Positions 8,567-17,095 of a stretch of DNA of 64,000 nt are shown here, one piece after another. Position numbers and translations under genes: made by a program. Location of the stretch: assembly GCF_013185915.1 (NCBI RefSeq), contig NZ_JAAZUH010000001.1:1550001-1614000 (forward strand), written 5' to 3'. A model generated the notes under the pieces. It did no database searches. It saw only the letters and a program-made list of their open reading frames with translations, and was not told where the DNA came from. This DNA comes from Stenotrophomonas bentonitica (GTDB lineage: Bacteria > Pseudomonadota > Gammaproteobacteria > Xanthomonadales > Xanthomonadaceae). Each line of letters begins with the position of its first letter. Within the stretch, counting starts at the first letter, position 1.

Positions 8567-10633
8567 TCAGTAGGTGTAGTTCACCTTCATCCACAGCGTG
8601 CGGCCCGGTTCATTGATGCGTACCGGGTCTGCCGGGAAGCCGAAATCGGCGCTGCCGGCCAGGTTGAGGTGCTCGCTGTAAGCGCGGTCGAATAGGTTGT
8701 CGATTCCGGCGCTGAGTTTGAGCGCGTCGTTGAAGCGGTAGGCTGCATTCAATGCGAACGTGGCGAAGCCGGCGCTGGGGCCGAGGTCGCGGGCGACGAC
8801 GTTGCCCTCGCCTTCCGCCACGCGGTGCTGGTGGGCGACCGCGCGCAGCAGTGCACCGGCGCTCCAGCGCTGGCCTTCCCAGCCGCCGCTCAGGCGCGCT
8901 TCCAGGGGCGGCATCTGCGGCAGCGGGGCGCCGTCGCTGCGGTTTTCGCCCCAGGCGTAGGCCAGGGTGCCGCCGAGCTTCCAGCCCTGGCCGAGCGCGA
9001 ATTCGGCACCGGCTTCGGCGCCGGCGATGCGTGCGTCGACGTTGCTGGCCTGGGTGGTGCTGCCCATCATGCCGCCGTCGCGGTAGGTGAACAGGATGTA
9101 GTCCTGGATGCGCCCGGCGTAGGCGGACACCCAGGCATTCATGCGCGCGTCGCGGTACTGCAGGCCGATGTCGAGCTGGGTGGTCTTTTCAGGCTGCACG
9201 GCGCTGAAGGCGTTGATGCTGCCGGTCGGTCCCATGTCCGGGGAGAACAGCTCCCAGTAGTCGGGCATGCGCTCGCTGTGGCCGAGGCCGGCATACGTGG
9301 TGAGCGCGCTGCTGACATCACGCTCGAATCGCAGGAAGCCGCTGCCCAGGTTTTCGCGGCGGGTCTGGCCGGCGGTGGGGTTGGGCATCGGCATCATGCC
9401 CATGCCGCTGGTAGCGCGTTCGTCGGTGACCTCGGCGCGGTCGATGCGCAGGCCACCTACCCAGCGCTGCCGGGTGCCTTCGCCCAGGGTGATTTCGGTG
9501 AACACGCCGCGGTTCTGCTGGCGGGCGTCGGTGGACCAGGGCGTCAGCTTGTAGGTGTTGCGGCCCATGCCGTTGCGGCTGCGGTGGCGGCTGTCCAGCG
9601 TGTCGATACCTGCAACGATGGCGATGTCCTGCCAGCGCCATTCGGAGGCGATGCGGCCGCCGGTGGTGCGGCGATCCACGTTCGAGGCCATCGGCATCGG
9701 CATGCTGCTGTCCGGGTTCGGGTCGCGCAGGGTGTAGTTGTCCATGACGTGGTCGGCGTCGTTGTAGTAGACGTTGGCCTGCAGCTTGTCCCACGCACCC
9801 GGCAGGTTGTCGCGCTCGAAGCGCGCGGCGTAGCTGGTGCGCTTGAAGGCGGCGCCGTCCATGCCGCGACCGGCGTAGCGCGCCATGGCGTCGCCGGTTC
9901 CGGCGGAGAGTTCCAGCACGGTGTCGGCGTCCGGGGTCCAGCCGACGGCGACGTCGCTGTTCCACTTGCGCCACTTGGAGGGGACCACGTCGCCGTTGCC
10001 GTCCTTGTAGTCGTCGGCTTCGGAGCGGTTGCCGTTGACCCGCACGTAGCCCTGCGATGCGCCGGCGGTGAGGTCGAGCACCTGGTCGTTGCGGTTGCGC
10101 GAGCCGACCAGCGCGCTGGCGTCGAGGTCGATGCCGGGCGCGTCGAAGCGCGGGGTGTCGCGTTCGAATCGCACGGTGCCGGCCGAGGCACCTGCGCCCC
10201 AGCGCACGCTCTGCGGGCCCTTGATGATGGTGAGGCGGTCGAAGGTTTCCGGTGCGATGTAGGACAGCGGGTTGTCCATGCGCGAGGGACAGGCGCCGAT
10301 CAGGTTGCCTTCGTTGCTGACGATGTTCAGGCGCGAACCGAACATGCCGCGCAGTACCGGGTCGCCGTTGGTGCCACCGTTGCGGATGGCGGCGAAGCCG
10401 GGCACGGTCTTGAGGTAGTCGGCACCGTCGCTGGCCGGGACCGGCTGGCGCGGCAGGCGCGGGTCGGTGACCCAGTGCAGCGGCGAGGACGGCGCGCTGG
10501 CGGTGACCACCATCGTGTCGAGGGTGCGGGCATCGTCGCGCTCGGCGGCGTGCAGGGGCAGCGCGGCCAGCGCCAGGGACAGGGAAACAGACAGGCGCGT
10601 CACTGCGCCCGCGCTGCGGGAAACAAGGATCAT
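8567..10633 (-). CDS. TonB-dependent copper receptor (OprC/NosA type)
   Basis: A 688-residue outer-membrane receptor with signal peptide (SVSLSLALAALPLHA), TonB box region near TLDTMVVTAS, plug domain (GVLRGM-like segment PVLRGMFGSRLNIVSNEG, and IIKGPQSVRWGAG) and a 22-strand barrel ending in MKVNYTY with the usual C-terminal aromatic residue. Met-rich surface stretches (SSMPMPMAS, GMGMMPMPNP) suit copper binding and match the known copper-receptor subfamily. The ATG at 10633 is preceded by GGAG at 9 nt; 32 upstream in-frame codons are rejected because they delay the signal peptide. It lies 73 nt after the DUF2946 gene, likely in the same operon. Confidence 0.92.
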   Translation of the reverse strand: MILVSRSAGAVTRLSVSLSLALAALPLHAAERDDARTLDTMVVTASAPSSPLHWVTDPRLPRQPVPASDGADYLKTVPGFAAIRNGGTNGDPVLRGMFGSRLNIVSNEGNLIGACPSRMDNPLSYIAPETFDRLTIIKGPQSVRWGAGASAGTVRFERDTPRFDAPGIDLDASALVGSRNRNDQVLDLTAGASQGYVRVNGNRSEADDYKDGNGDVVPSKWRKWNSDVAVGWTPDADTVLELSAGTGDAMARYAGRGMDGAAFKRTSYAARFERDNLPGAWDKLQANVYYNDADHVMDNYTLRDPNPDSSMPMPMASNVDRRTTGGRIASEWRWQDIAIVAGIDTLDSRHRSRNGMGRNTYKLTPWSTDARQQNRGVFTEITLGEGTRQRWVGGLRIDRAEVTDERATSGMGMMPMPNPTAGQTRRENLGSGFLRFERDVSSALTTYAGLGHSERMPDYWELFSPDMGPTGSINAFSAVQPEKTTQLDIGLQYRDARMNAWVSAYAGRIQDYILFTYRDGGMMGSTTQASNVDARIAGAEAGAEFALGQGWKLGGTLAYAWGENRSDGAPLPQMPPLEARLSGGWEGQRWSAGALLRAVAHQHRVAEGEGNVVARDLGPSAGFATFALNAAYRFNDALKLSAGIDNLFDRAYSEHLNLAGSADFGFPADPVRINEPGRTLWMKVNYTY

Positions 10634-10706
10634 GTTGGAACTCCGGAAAACGCACAGGCGCACGGCGCCTTCAAGGCGTCGCGCGGCAGGAAAAACGAGG
10701 GCGGTT

Positions 10707-11198
10707 TCAGGCGTAGAGCGGGGGGCCACGCGCGGCGTGGGCAGGCCAGCGCAGGCTGCGCGGGGTGGCGACGGTGCGGGGCACCGCCGGGGCAGACAGC
10801 TGCAGCGCGTGCAGCAACACGAACAGCACGGCCAGCCACGGCATCAGCCGCGAGGCCATCATGCAGTATTCGCAGGCCTCGCCATGCCCGGCATGGGGGT
10901 CGATAGACGGGCTGGGCGCAGGATCGTTGGAGGCAGCGCGCGGTGCCGACATGTCGTGCGTCGACATGTCGTGCATGGCCATGTCGTGGTGGCCCATGGC
11001 GTGATGATCCATCGCGGGCGCCGGCTCCTCAGCGACAATCGCGGCGGCCATCACGTGCGCCATGCCGCCAGGCATCAGCATCACCTGCGGGCCCTGCGCC
11101 TGCTGCCAGCGGCTGACCAGCGGCGCCAACGCCATCAACAGCGTCGCCACGAAGGCGAGCTGGAGCAAGGCGGCGTAAGGGGCGCGGCGGCGGTTCAC
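10707..11198 (-). CDS. DUF2946 family protein, Met/His-rich, copper-linked
   Basis: A 163-residue small membrane protein of the DUF2946 family. It has an N-terminal hydrophobic segment (ALLQLAFVATLLMALAPLV), a central Met/His/Asp-rich stretch (DHHAMGHHDMAMHDMSTHDM) that could bind Cu(I), the family's C-x-x-C motif (ACEYCMM) and a second hydrophobic segment near the C-terminus (WLAVLFVLLHALQL). Its position directly upstream of a copper receptor is common in Proteobacteria and supports a role in copper handling, but the biochemical role is unknown. I chose GTG at 11198 because it is closest to the first membrane segment; the codon choice is uncertain and no strong ribosome-binding site is visible. 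Confidence 0.72.
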   Translation of the reverse strand: MNRRRAPYAALLQLAFVATLLMALAPLVSRWQQAQGPQVMLMPGGMAHVMAAAIVAEEPAPAMDHHAMGHHDMAMHDMSTHDMSAPRAASNDPAPSPSIDPHAGHGEACEYCMMASRLMPWLAVLFVLLHALQLSAPAVPRTVATPRSLRWPAHAARGPPLYA

Positions 11199-11249
11199 GG
11201 CGCCATGATAGCGCCCGGCATTCGCGGGGGCCTCAGTATTTCGTGCGAC

Positions 11250-11282
11250 CAACCGTCGCAGCGAACCGGGCGGTGGTTGGTT
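11250..11282. repeat. Inverted repeat in intergenic DNA
   Basis: ACCAACC at the left and GGTTGGT at the right enclose about 18 nt. It lies upstream of the DUF2946 gene and could be repeat debris or a regulatory palindrome. Confidence 0.4.
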
Positions 11283-11313
11283 TATCCGGATCCCAATGGG
11301 CCCGTAGCAATTC

Positions 11314-11336
11314 GTAGGGTCCGACCCCGGTCGGAC
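11314..11336 (+). repeat. GTAG-type palindrome (SMAG-like)
   Basis: GTAGG followed by GTCCGAC/GTCGGAC with a short CCCG loop. The GTAG head is at the left end. Confidence 0.65.
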
Positions 11337-11457
11337 ACCGCGCGCCGCGCGGCCCAAGGATCCGGAGCACGGGACGCATTCGGTCGTGGCCATGCATCCG
11401 GGTGTACAACCCAACCGAAATCATCCATCCGATCTCATGAACGCTCGAACGAAGAGC

Positions 11458-11480
11458 CGCCGGGCAGAGCCCGGCGCTAC
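11458..11480 (-). repeat. SMAG-type palindrome
   Basis: CGCCGGGC/GCCCGGCG stem with AGA loop and GTAG head when read on the minus strand. It is just downstream of the leftward CysB-like gene and is the same repeat as at 3288. Confidence 0.8.
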
Positions 11481-11490
11481 GCCAGCGGGC

Positions 11491-12474
11491 TCAAACCGTA
11501 ATCGTCTGCGTCAACGACTCCCACGTCGGCGGTACCGGCCAATCCGCTTCCTGGTTTCCATCAATCACCCGCCTCAAATCCCGGGTGTCGATCTGCGGGG
11601 CCAGCACATGCACCAGCTCCAGCGCGTAATCGCGCAGCACGCGGTCGCGCGGCAGCACCGCCCAGGCGATGCATTCGTCGATAGGCGCCGGGGCCGGCCA
11701 CGAACGCAGGTCTTCATCCCCCGCATTCACTGCCATTTCCGCCAGCAGTCCCACGCCCAGGCCGGTACGCACGTAGGTCTTGATCAGGTCCGCGTCCAGC
11801 GCGGTCAGGGCGATGTCCGGGGTCAGTCCGGAGGCGGCAAAGGCGCGCTGCAGCGAGGAGCTGCCGCGGGTGGAGGATTCGTAGCTGATCAGCGGCTGGG
11901 TCGACAGCGCCTGCAGGTCCGGCGCCGCGCCCGGGCGGTCCAGCGCGTGCCCGCGCGGCACCAGCACCAGCCGCCGCCAGCGATACAGCGGAATGGCGAT
12001 GCCGGCGGTGGGCTCGGCGCCGGCGGTGCTGATGATGGCAATGTCCGCGTCGCCCTGGCTGAGCAGGTCCAGCGCGTCGCTTTCGGCGGCCTGCTGCAGG
12101 TGCACGCTGACCTGCGGGTAGGCCTGCTTGATGCGCGCCACCGCCGGCGGCAGCACGAAGCGCGCCTGGGTGTGGGTGGTGGTCAGGACCAGCTGGCCCT
12201 GGCTTTCGCGGCGCTGGTTGGCGGCGTAGGTGCGGATGTTGTTGGCTTCCGCCAGCACCGCGCGGGCGCGGCCGATCACCTCGACCCCGGCCGGGGTCAC
12301 CGCCTCCAGGCTGCGGCCCTTGCGCACGAACAGCAGGAAGCCCAGTTCATCTTCCAGCTGCTTGAGCTGCTTGGACAGCCCCGGCTGGGTGGCGTGCACG
12401 CGCGACGCGGCCAGGGTGATGTTGAGCTCGGCGTCGGCAATGGCGACCAGGTAACGGAGTTGGGTCAGCGTCAT
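11491..12474 (-). CDS. cysB: CysB-like LysR-family transcriptional regulator
   Basis: A 327-residue LysR-type regulator. The N-terminal winged helix is MTLTQLRYLVAIADAELNIT... with ATQPGLSKQLKQLEDELG as recognition helix, exactly the pattern of CysB/Cbl proteins. The C-terminal effector domain has the family motifs TTTHTQARFVLPP and YVRTGLGVGLLAEMA. CysB proteins activate sulfate-assimilation and cysteine genes in response to N-acetylserine. The gene is divergent from cysK over a shared 205-nt region, which supports the assignment. The ATG at 12474 is preferred to one four codons upstream by alignment with family starts. Whether it is the global CysB or a local paralogue cannot be decided here. 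Confidence 0.85.
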   Translation of the reverse strand: MTLTQLRYLVAIADAELNITLAASRVHATQPGLSKQLKQLEDELGFLLFVRKGRSLEAVTPAGVEVIGRARAVLAEANNIRTYAANQRRESQGQLVLTTTHTQARFVLPPAVARIKQAYPQVSVHLQQAAESDALDLLSQGDADIAIISTAGAEPTAGIAIPLYRWRRLVLVPRGHALDRPGAAPDLQALSTQPLISYESSTRGSSSLQRAFAASGLTPDIALTALDADLIKTYVRTGLGVGLLAEMAVNAGDEDLRSWPAPAPIDECIAWAVLPRDRVLRDYALELVHVLAPQIDTRDLRRVIDGNQEADWPVPPTWESLTQTITV

Positions 12475-12679
12475 GGGCGTGCGCACGGCAGGAAGGAAGG
12501 GGTCAGGCCGACTGTAAGGCAGTTGCCGTCACCAGCTTATAACCAAACGTTGTTTAAGAAGGTAATCAGGTGATTTCGCGTGGTCATATGCGGGCGCTAC
12601 GGTCTGGCGGAGACCCGGTGGCGCGCCGTGCGCGAATGCCGCCTGCGCCCTTCCTGCCACCCTCCTGCGGAGCGTTCCC
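12475..12679. promoter_or_regulatory. Shared control region of the CysB-like gene and cysK
   Basis: Divergent intergenic region of 205 nt. An AT-rich block at about 12536-12570 (TTATAACCAAACGTTG, then TTTAAGAAGG) stands out from the surrounding GC-rich DNA and is the best candidate for a CysB-type site. CysB sites are poorly conserved, so this is an inference. Confidence 0.4.
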
Positions 12680-13639
12680 ATGGCCCTGTACAACTCGATC
12701 CTGGACACCATCGGCAACACCCCGGTTGTCCGCCTCAACCGCATTGCCCCCGACCACGTGACCCTGTACGCCAAGGTCGAATCGTTCAATCCCGGCGGTT
12801 CGGTGAAGGACCGCCTGGCGCTGGCGATCATCCTGGACGCCGAAGCGCGCGGGGTGCTCAAGCCCGGCGACACCATCATTGAGGCGACCTCCGGCAACAC
12901 CGGCGTCGCTCTGGCCATGGTTGCGGCCGCACGCGGCTACAAGTTCGTGGCGACCATGGTGGAGACCTTCTCCATCGAGCGCCGCAAGCTGATGCGCGCC
13001 TACGGCGCCAAGGTGATCCTGACTCCCGCCGCCGAGCGCGGCTCGGGCATGGTGCGGCGCGCGGCCGAGCTGGCCCAGGAGCATGGCTGGTTCCTGGCCA
13101 GCCAGTTCACCAATCCCGCCAACCCGGCCTACCACCGCAACACCACCGCCGCCGAGATCCTGCGCGATTTCGCCGGCAAGCAGCTGGATTACTTCGTGAC
13201 CGGCTGGGGCACCGGCGGCACCCTCACCGGCGTCGGTGAGGTCCTCAAAGTGGCCCGTCCCGAGACCCGCATCATCGCCACGGAGCCGGAAGGCGCGGCG
13301 CTGCTTGGCGGTGCCGAATGGAAGCCGCACAAGATCCAGGGCTGGACCCCGGACTTCGTGCCGGACGTGCTCAACCGCGGGGTGTTCGACGAGCTGCTGA
13401 GCATCGACGACGCGCGCGCAATCGAGACCTCACGCCGGCTGGCGGCCGAAGAAGGGATCTTCGTGGGCATCTCGGCCGGCGCCACCGTGGCCAGCGCGCT
13501 GGACGTGGCGGCCAAGGCCGCGCCGGGCAGCGTGCTGCTGGCGATGCTGCCCGACACCGGCGAGCGTTACTTCTCCACGCCGCTGTTCGCCGACATCAAC
13601 GAGGGCTCGGACGACGAGTGGCTGGCCGGCCTGCCCTGA
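12680..13639 (+). CDS. cysK: Cysteine synthase A (O-acetylserine sulfhydrylase)
   Basis: A 319-residue PLP enzyme that makes cysteine from O-acetylserine and sulfide in the cytoplasm. The PLP lysine is K43 in NPGGSVKDR, the substrate/PLP loop is TSGNTG (residues 70-75), and the glycine-rich phosphate loop is GWGTGGTLTG. The length is normal for the family. The start ATG follows TGCGGAG at about 10 nt. The gene stands alone, divergent from the CysB-like regulator. A downstream inverted repeat ATGCGAC/GTCGCAT at 13659-13679 may help end the transcript. Confidence 0.95.
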   Translation: MALYNSILDTIGNTPVVRLNRIAPDHVTLYAKVESFNPGGSVKDRLALAIILDAEARGVLKPGDTIIEATSGNTGVALAMVAAARGYKFVATMVETFSIERRKLMRAYGAKVILTPAAERGSGMVRRAAELAQEHGWFLASQFTNPANPAYHRNTTAAEILRDFAGKQLDYFVTGWGTGGTLTGVGEVLKVARPETRIIATEPEGAALLGGAEWKPHKIQGWTPDFVPDVLNRGVFDELLSIDDARAIETSRRLAAEEGIFVGISAGATVASALDVAAKAAPGSVLLAMLPDTGERYFSTPLFADINEGSDDEWLAGLP

Positions 13640-13756
13640 ATCGGGCATTCCTTGCTGAATGCGACACGCCGGGTCGCATGGCCTGAGACGATGATGACGC
13701 AACCTTGATGCCCTGGCCGCCACCTTATGAGGCGGCAGATACAAGGAGCGGCACGC

Positions 13757-14311
13757 ATGAAGATCGAAGTGTGGCAGGGCGACATCACGACCCTGGCGGT
13801 GGATGCGATCGTCAATGCGGCCAACGAATCCCTGCTCGGGGGTGGCGGCGTGGATGGCGCGATCCATCGCGCCGCCGGGCCGCAGCTGCTGGCCGAATGC
13901 GCGGCGCTGCCGGAGATCCGGCCGGGCATGCGCTGCCCTACCGGCGAGGTGCGGGCAACCGCCGGTTACAACCTGCCGGCGAAACACGTGCTGCACACGG
14001 TGGGCCCGGTTTGGCAGGACGGCCAGCGCGACGAGCCTGCATTGCTGGCCAACTGCTACTGGAAATCGCTGCAGCTGGCTGAGCAGATGGGCCTGCGTTC
14101 CATCGCGTTTCCCGCCATCAGCTGCGGGGTGTTCGGTTATCCACTGCACCAGGCCGCGCGCATTGCAGCGACCGAAACGCTGGCCTGGCAACGTTCGCAC
14201 CGCGAACCGCAGCGGATCATCCTGGTGGCCTACAACGCGGCGACCTTCAAGGCGTACCACCAGGCGCTGGTGGAGTCGGGACAACCGCTGGATTTACCGG
14301 CAACCGCATGA
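13757..14311 (+). CDS. O-acetyl-ADP-ribose deacetylase, macro domain (YmdB-like)
   Basis: A 184-residue single macro-domain protein that hydrolyses O-acetyl-ADP-ribose and may remove mono-ADP-ribose from proteins. The ADP-ribose site is clear: IVNAAN (N20, N23), then LLGGGGVDGAIHRAAG with the catalytic-region Asp33, and the phosphate loop PAISCGVFGYP. The start ATG has AAGGAG nine to ten nt upstream, so an in-frame ATG ten codons earlier is rejected. The gene ends 53 nt from the convergent aldolase gene, and the terminator between them may serve both. No sirtuin or toxin partner is adjacent. Confidence 0.92.
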   Translation: MKIEVWQGDITTLAVDAIVNAANESLLGGGGVDGAIHRAAGPQLLAECAALPEIRPGMRCPTGEVRATAGYNLPAKHVLHTVGPVWQDGQRDEPALLANCYWKSLQLAEQMGLRSIAFPAISCGVFGYPLHQAARIAATETLAWQRSHREPQRIILVAYNAATFKAYHQALVESGQPLDLPATA

Positions 14312-14338
14312 AAAAACGCCGGCATTGCTGCCGGCGTT
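14311..14338 (-). terminator. Terminator of the aldolase gene, possibly bidirectional
   Basis: Stem AACGCCGGCA/TGCCGGCGTT with a 4-nt loop at 14315-14338. On the minus strand it is followed by six T residues; on the plus strand TCTTCATTT gives a weaker U-rich tail for the macro-domain gene. Confidence 0.85.
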
Positions 14339-14363
14339 CTTCATTTCGCGGTGACGGCGAGGA

Positions 14364-15368
14364 TCAGCCGTTCCACTTGCCCAGTGCGGCCTGGCCGTTT
14401 TCCTTGGCGCGGTCGTACACGGTCTGCTGTGCCTTGGCGACGTTGGCCTTGGTGTCCTTGGCCCACAGCTTCAGCGCGGCCTGCTGCATGGCGCGGCCGT
14501 AGGAGAAGCTCAGCGGCCACGGCAGGTTGCCCATCTGGTTCATGGCATTGAGGTGGGCGGTGGACTGCTCGTCGCTCTGGCCGCCGGACAGGAACACCAC
14601 GCCCGGCAGGATCGCCGGCACGGTGCTCTTGAGGCACATCACGGTGGACTCGGCGACTTCCTCGACGTCGGCCTGCTCGTCGCAGCCCTTGCCGGAGATG
14701 ACCATCGAGGCCTTCAGGATGGTGCCTTCCAGCAGCACGTTCTGCTGGTACAGCGCGTCGAACAGCGAGCGCAGGGTGGCTTCGGTGACTTCGTAGCAGG
14801 TTTCGATGTCGTGGTCGCCGTCCATGATGACTTCCGGCTCGACCATCGGCACCAGGCCGCATTCCTGGCACAGCGCGGCATAACGGGCCAGCGCGTGCGC
14901 GTTGGACTCGATGCAGGTGCCGGACGGAATGCTTTCGCCGATGTTGATCACCGCACGCCACTTGGCGAAGCGCGCACCCAGCTTGTAGTACTCCTGCAGG
15001 CGCTCACGCAGGCCGTCGAGGCCTTCGGTGACCATCTCGCCCGGGCAGCCGGCCAGGGGGTGTGCACCCTTGTCGACCTTGATGCCCGGGATCATGCCGT
15101 GGTCGGCCATGTACTTGGCGAACGGCACGCCGTCCTTGGTCGACTGGCGGATGGTTTCGTCGTACAGGATTGCGCCGGAGATGTGCTCGTTGAGCTTCGG
15201 CGTGGTCAGCAGCAGCTCGCGGTAGGCACGACGGTTCTCTTCGGTGTTCTCGATGCCCACGCTGGCGAAGCGCTTGGCGATGGTACCGGTGGATTCGTCG
15301 ATGGCGATGATGCCCTTGCCCGGGGCGACCATGGCCTGGGCGGTTTCGGCCAGCTGTTCGATGCTCAT
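14364..15368 (-). CDS. Fructose-bisphosphate aldolase, class I
   Basis: A 334-residue Schiff-base aldolase that splits fructose 1,6-bisphosphate into dihydroxyacetone phosphate and glyceraldehyde 3-phosphate. The family signature LLEGTILKASMV contains the Schiff-base lysine K219. Other conserved blocks are KGIIAIDESTGTIAKRF near the N-terminus, GIKVDKG, and FLSGGQSDEQST. This is the animal/plant-like class I form, not the zinc class II enzyme. The start ATG at 15368 (MSIEQLAE) is preferred over one 11 codons upstream because it matches family N-termini. It is the last gene of a minus-strand glycolytic group with pyk, pgk and gap. Confidence 0.93.
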   Translation of the reverse strand: MSIEQLAETAQAMVAPGKGIIAIDESTGTIAKRFASVGIENTEENRRAYRELLLTTPKLNEHISGAILYDETIRQSTKDGVPFAKYMADHGMIPGIKVDKGAHPLAGCPGEMVTEGLDGLRERLQEYYKLGARFAKWRAVINIGESIPSGTCIESNAHALARYAALCQECGLVPMVEPEVIMDGDHDIETCYEVTEATLRSLFDALYQQNVLLEGTILKASMVISGKGCDEQADVEEVAESTVMCLKSTVPAILPGVVFLSGGQSDEQSTAHLNAMNQMGNLPWPLSFSYGRAMQQAALKLWAKDTKANVAKAQQTVYDRAKENGQAALGKWNG

Positions 15369-15463
15369 GTATTTCCTGTGGCGGGTGCGGGAAAACAGCA
15401 ATTATAGACCCGCCATTCCGTGAACTGGCCGTCCACGGATTCTGGAACCGGTTTCAGGAGAAA

Positions 15464-15486
15464 AGCCGGGCGGAGCCCGGCTCTAC
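15464..15486 (-). repeat. SMAG-type palindrome
   Basis: AGCCGGGC/GCCCGGCT stem with GGA loop and GTAG at its minus-strand head. It sits directly after the pyk stop, between pyk and the aldolase gene. Confidence 0.8.
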
Positions 15487-15487
15487 G

Positions 15488-16954
15488 TCACAGATCGCCC
15501 AGCCCGCTGGCGCGGCCGTCTTCACCTACTTCCAACAAACGCAGGGTGTTGGTGGCGCCGTGGGTTTCCATGTGCTCGCCGCTGGTGAACACCACGCGGT
15601 CGCCAGCCTGCAGCTGGTTGGCTTCGACCAGCAGGCGGATGCTGCCGCGCGCGGCTTCGCGCGGGGTCAGGCCGCGGCTGTCGAAGTTGATCGGGAACAC
15701 GTCGCGCATCAGCGCCATCTGGCGGCGGGCGCCGTCGTGGCGGGTCACTGCGTACACCGGTGCCGAGGCACGGAAACGCGACAGGTAACGCGCGGTGCCA
15801 CCGGATTCGGTCATCGCCACGATCGCGCGCACGCCCACGTGCTGGGACAGGAACATGGTGGCCATGGCGATGGCCTGGTCGGCACGTTCCAGGTTGCGCG
15901 GCGAGGCGCCGAAGTCGGTTTCGGTCTGGAACTGGCGCTCTGCACCCAGGCAGATGCGGGCCATCGCCTCCACGGCCTTGATCGGATAGGCACCGGCGGC
16001 GGTTTCGGCCGAGAGCATCACCGCATCGGTACCGTCGATGACCGAGTTGGCCACGTCCAGCACTTCGGCACGGGTCGGGATCGGGCTTTCGACCATCGAC
16101 TGCAGCATCTGGGTGGCGGTGATCACCACCTTGTTCTGGGCCAGCGAGGCCTTGATGATCTTCTTCTGCAGGCCCGGCAGTTCGGCGTCGCCGATTTCCA
16201 CGCCGAGGTCGCCACGCGCCACCATCACCACGTCGCTGGCGTCGACGATTTCCTCGAGATTCTCGATCGCTTCGGTACGCTCGATCTTGGACACCAGCGC
16301 GGCGTAGCAGCCGTGCTTTTCGGCGATCTCACGGGCGTCGTTCATGTCCTGCGCGTTGCGGCAGAACGAGACGGCGATGAAGTCCACGCCGATCTTGGCG
16401 ACGATGCCGATCAGTTCCTTGTCGCGCTCGGTCAGCGCGCCCAGCGAAAGGCCGCCGCCCTGCTTGTTGAGCCCCTTGCGGTCGGACAGCACGCCGTCGT
16501 TGAGCACGGTGTTGACGATGCGCTCGCCCTGCACTTCCACCACCTGCAGCTGCATCAGGCCGTCGTCGAGCAGCAGCACGTCGCCCGGGGCCACGTCCTG
16601 CGGCAGGCCGAGGTAGCTCACGCCCACCTGGGTGGTGTCGCCGGCCGGCGCGGTCGGCGACGCGACCAGGTCGAAACGGTCGCCCGCCTTGAGCTGAATC
16701 TTGCCTTCGGCGAAGCGCTCGATGCGGATCTTCGGGCCCGGCAGGTCGGCCAGGATGCCCACTTCCACGCCCACGCGGGCGGCGGCGGCACGCACGTCGG
16801 CGGCACGCTTGGCCTGGCCGGACGGGTCGCCGTGGCTGAAGTTGAGGCGAACCACGTTCACGCCGGCGCGGAACAGATCCTCCAGCACGCCCGGCGGGTC
16901 GGTAGCCGGACCGAGGGTGGCAAGGATCTTCGTACGGCGCTGACGCTCAATCAT
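15488..16954 (-). CDS. pyk: Pyruvate kinase
   Basis: A 488-residue enzyme that converts phosphoenolpyruvate and ADP to pyruvate and ATP. Conserved blocks are RTKILATLGPA at the N-terminus, VVRLNFSHG, DLPGPKIR in the A/B domain boundary, SKIERTEAIEN with the catalytic lysine, MVARGDLGVEIG for the metal/PEP site and VITATQMLQSM. The C-terminal domain (from about residue 350) is the allosteric domain. ATG at 16954 (MIERQRRTKI) is the first in frame. The gene lies 141 nt downstream of pgk and just upstream of the aldolase gene. Confidence 0.96.
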   Translation of the reverse strand: MIERQRRTKILATLGPATDPPGVLEDLFRAGVNVVRLNFSHGDPSGQAKRAADVRAAAARVGVEVGILADLPGPKIRIERFAEGKIQLKAGDRFDLVASPTAPAGDTTQVGVSYLGLPQDVAPGDVLLLDDGLMQLQVVEVQGERIVNTVLNDGVLSDRKGLNKQGGGLSLGALTERDKELIGIVAKIGVDFIAVSFCRNAQDMNDAREIAEKHGCYAALVSKIERTEAIENLEEIVDASDVVMVARGDLGVEIGDAELPGLQKKIIKASLAQNKVVITATQMLQSMVESPIPTRAEVLDVANSVIDGTDAVMLSAETAAGAYPIKAVEAMARICLGAERQFQTETDFGASPRNLERADQAIAMATMFLSQHVGVRAIVAMTESGGTARYLSRFRASAPVYAVTRHDGARRQMALMRDVFPINFDSRGLTPREAARGSIRLLVEANQLQAGDRVVFTSGEHMETHGATNTLRLLEVGEDGRASGLGDL

Positions 16955-17095
16955 GGTTCATGGGCTCCCGGGAAAGGATCGAAATTACCACACCCTTCAC
17001 GTCCCATGAATACGTTTACAGCATTGTCGCGTCTGGGTTTCGACGATGTCCTGCAGACACGACGAGACCCGGACGCGACATGCGGCGGCGTACGG

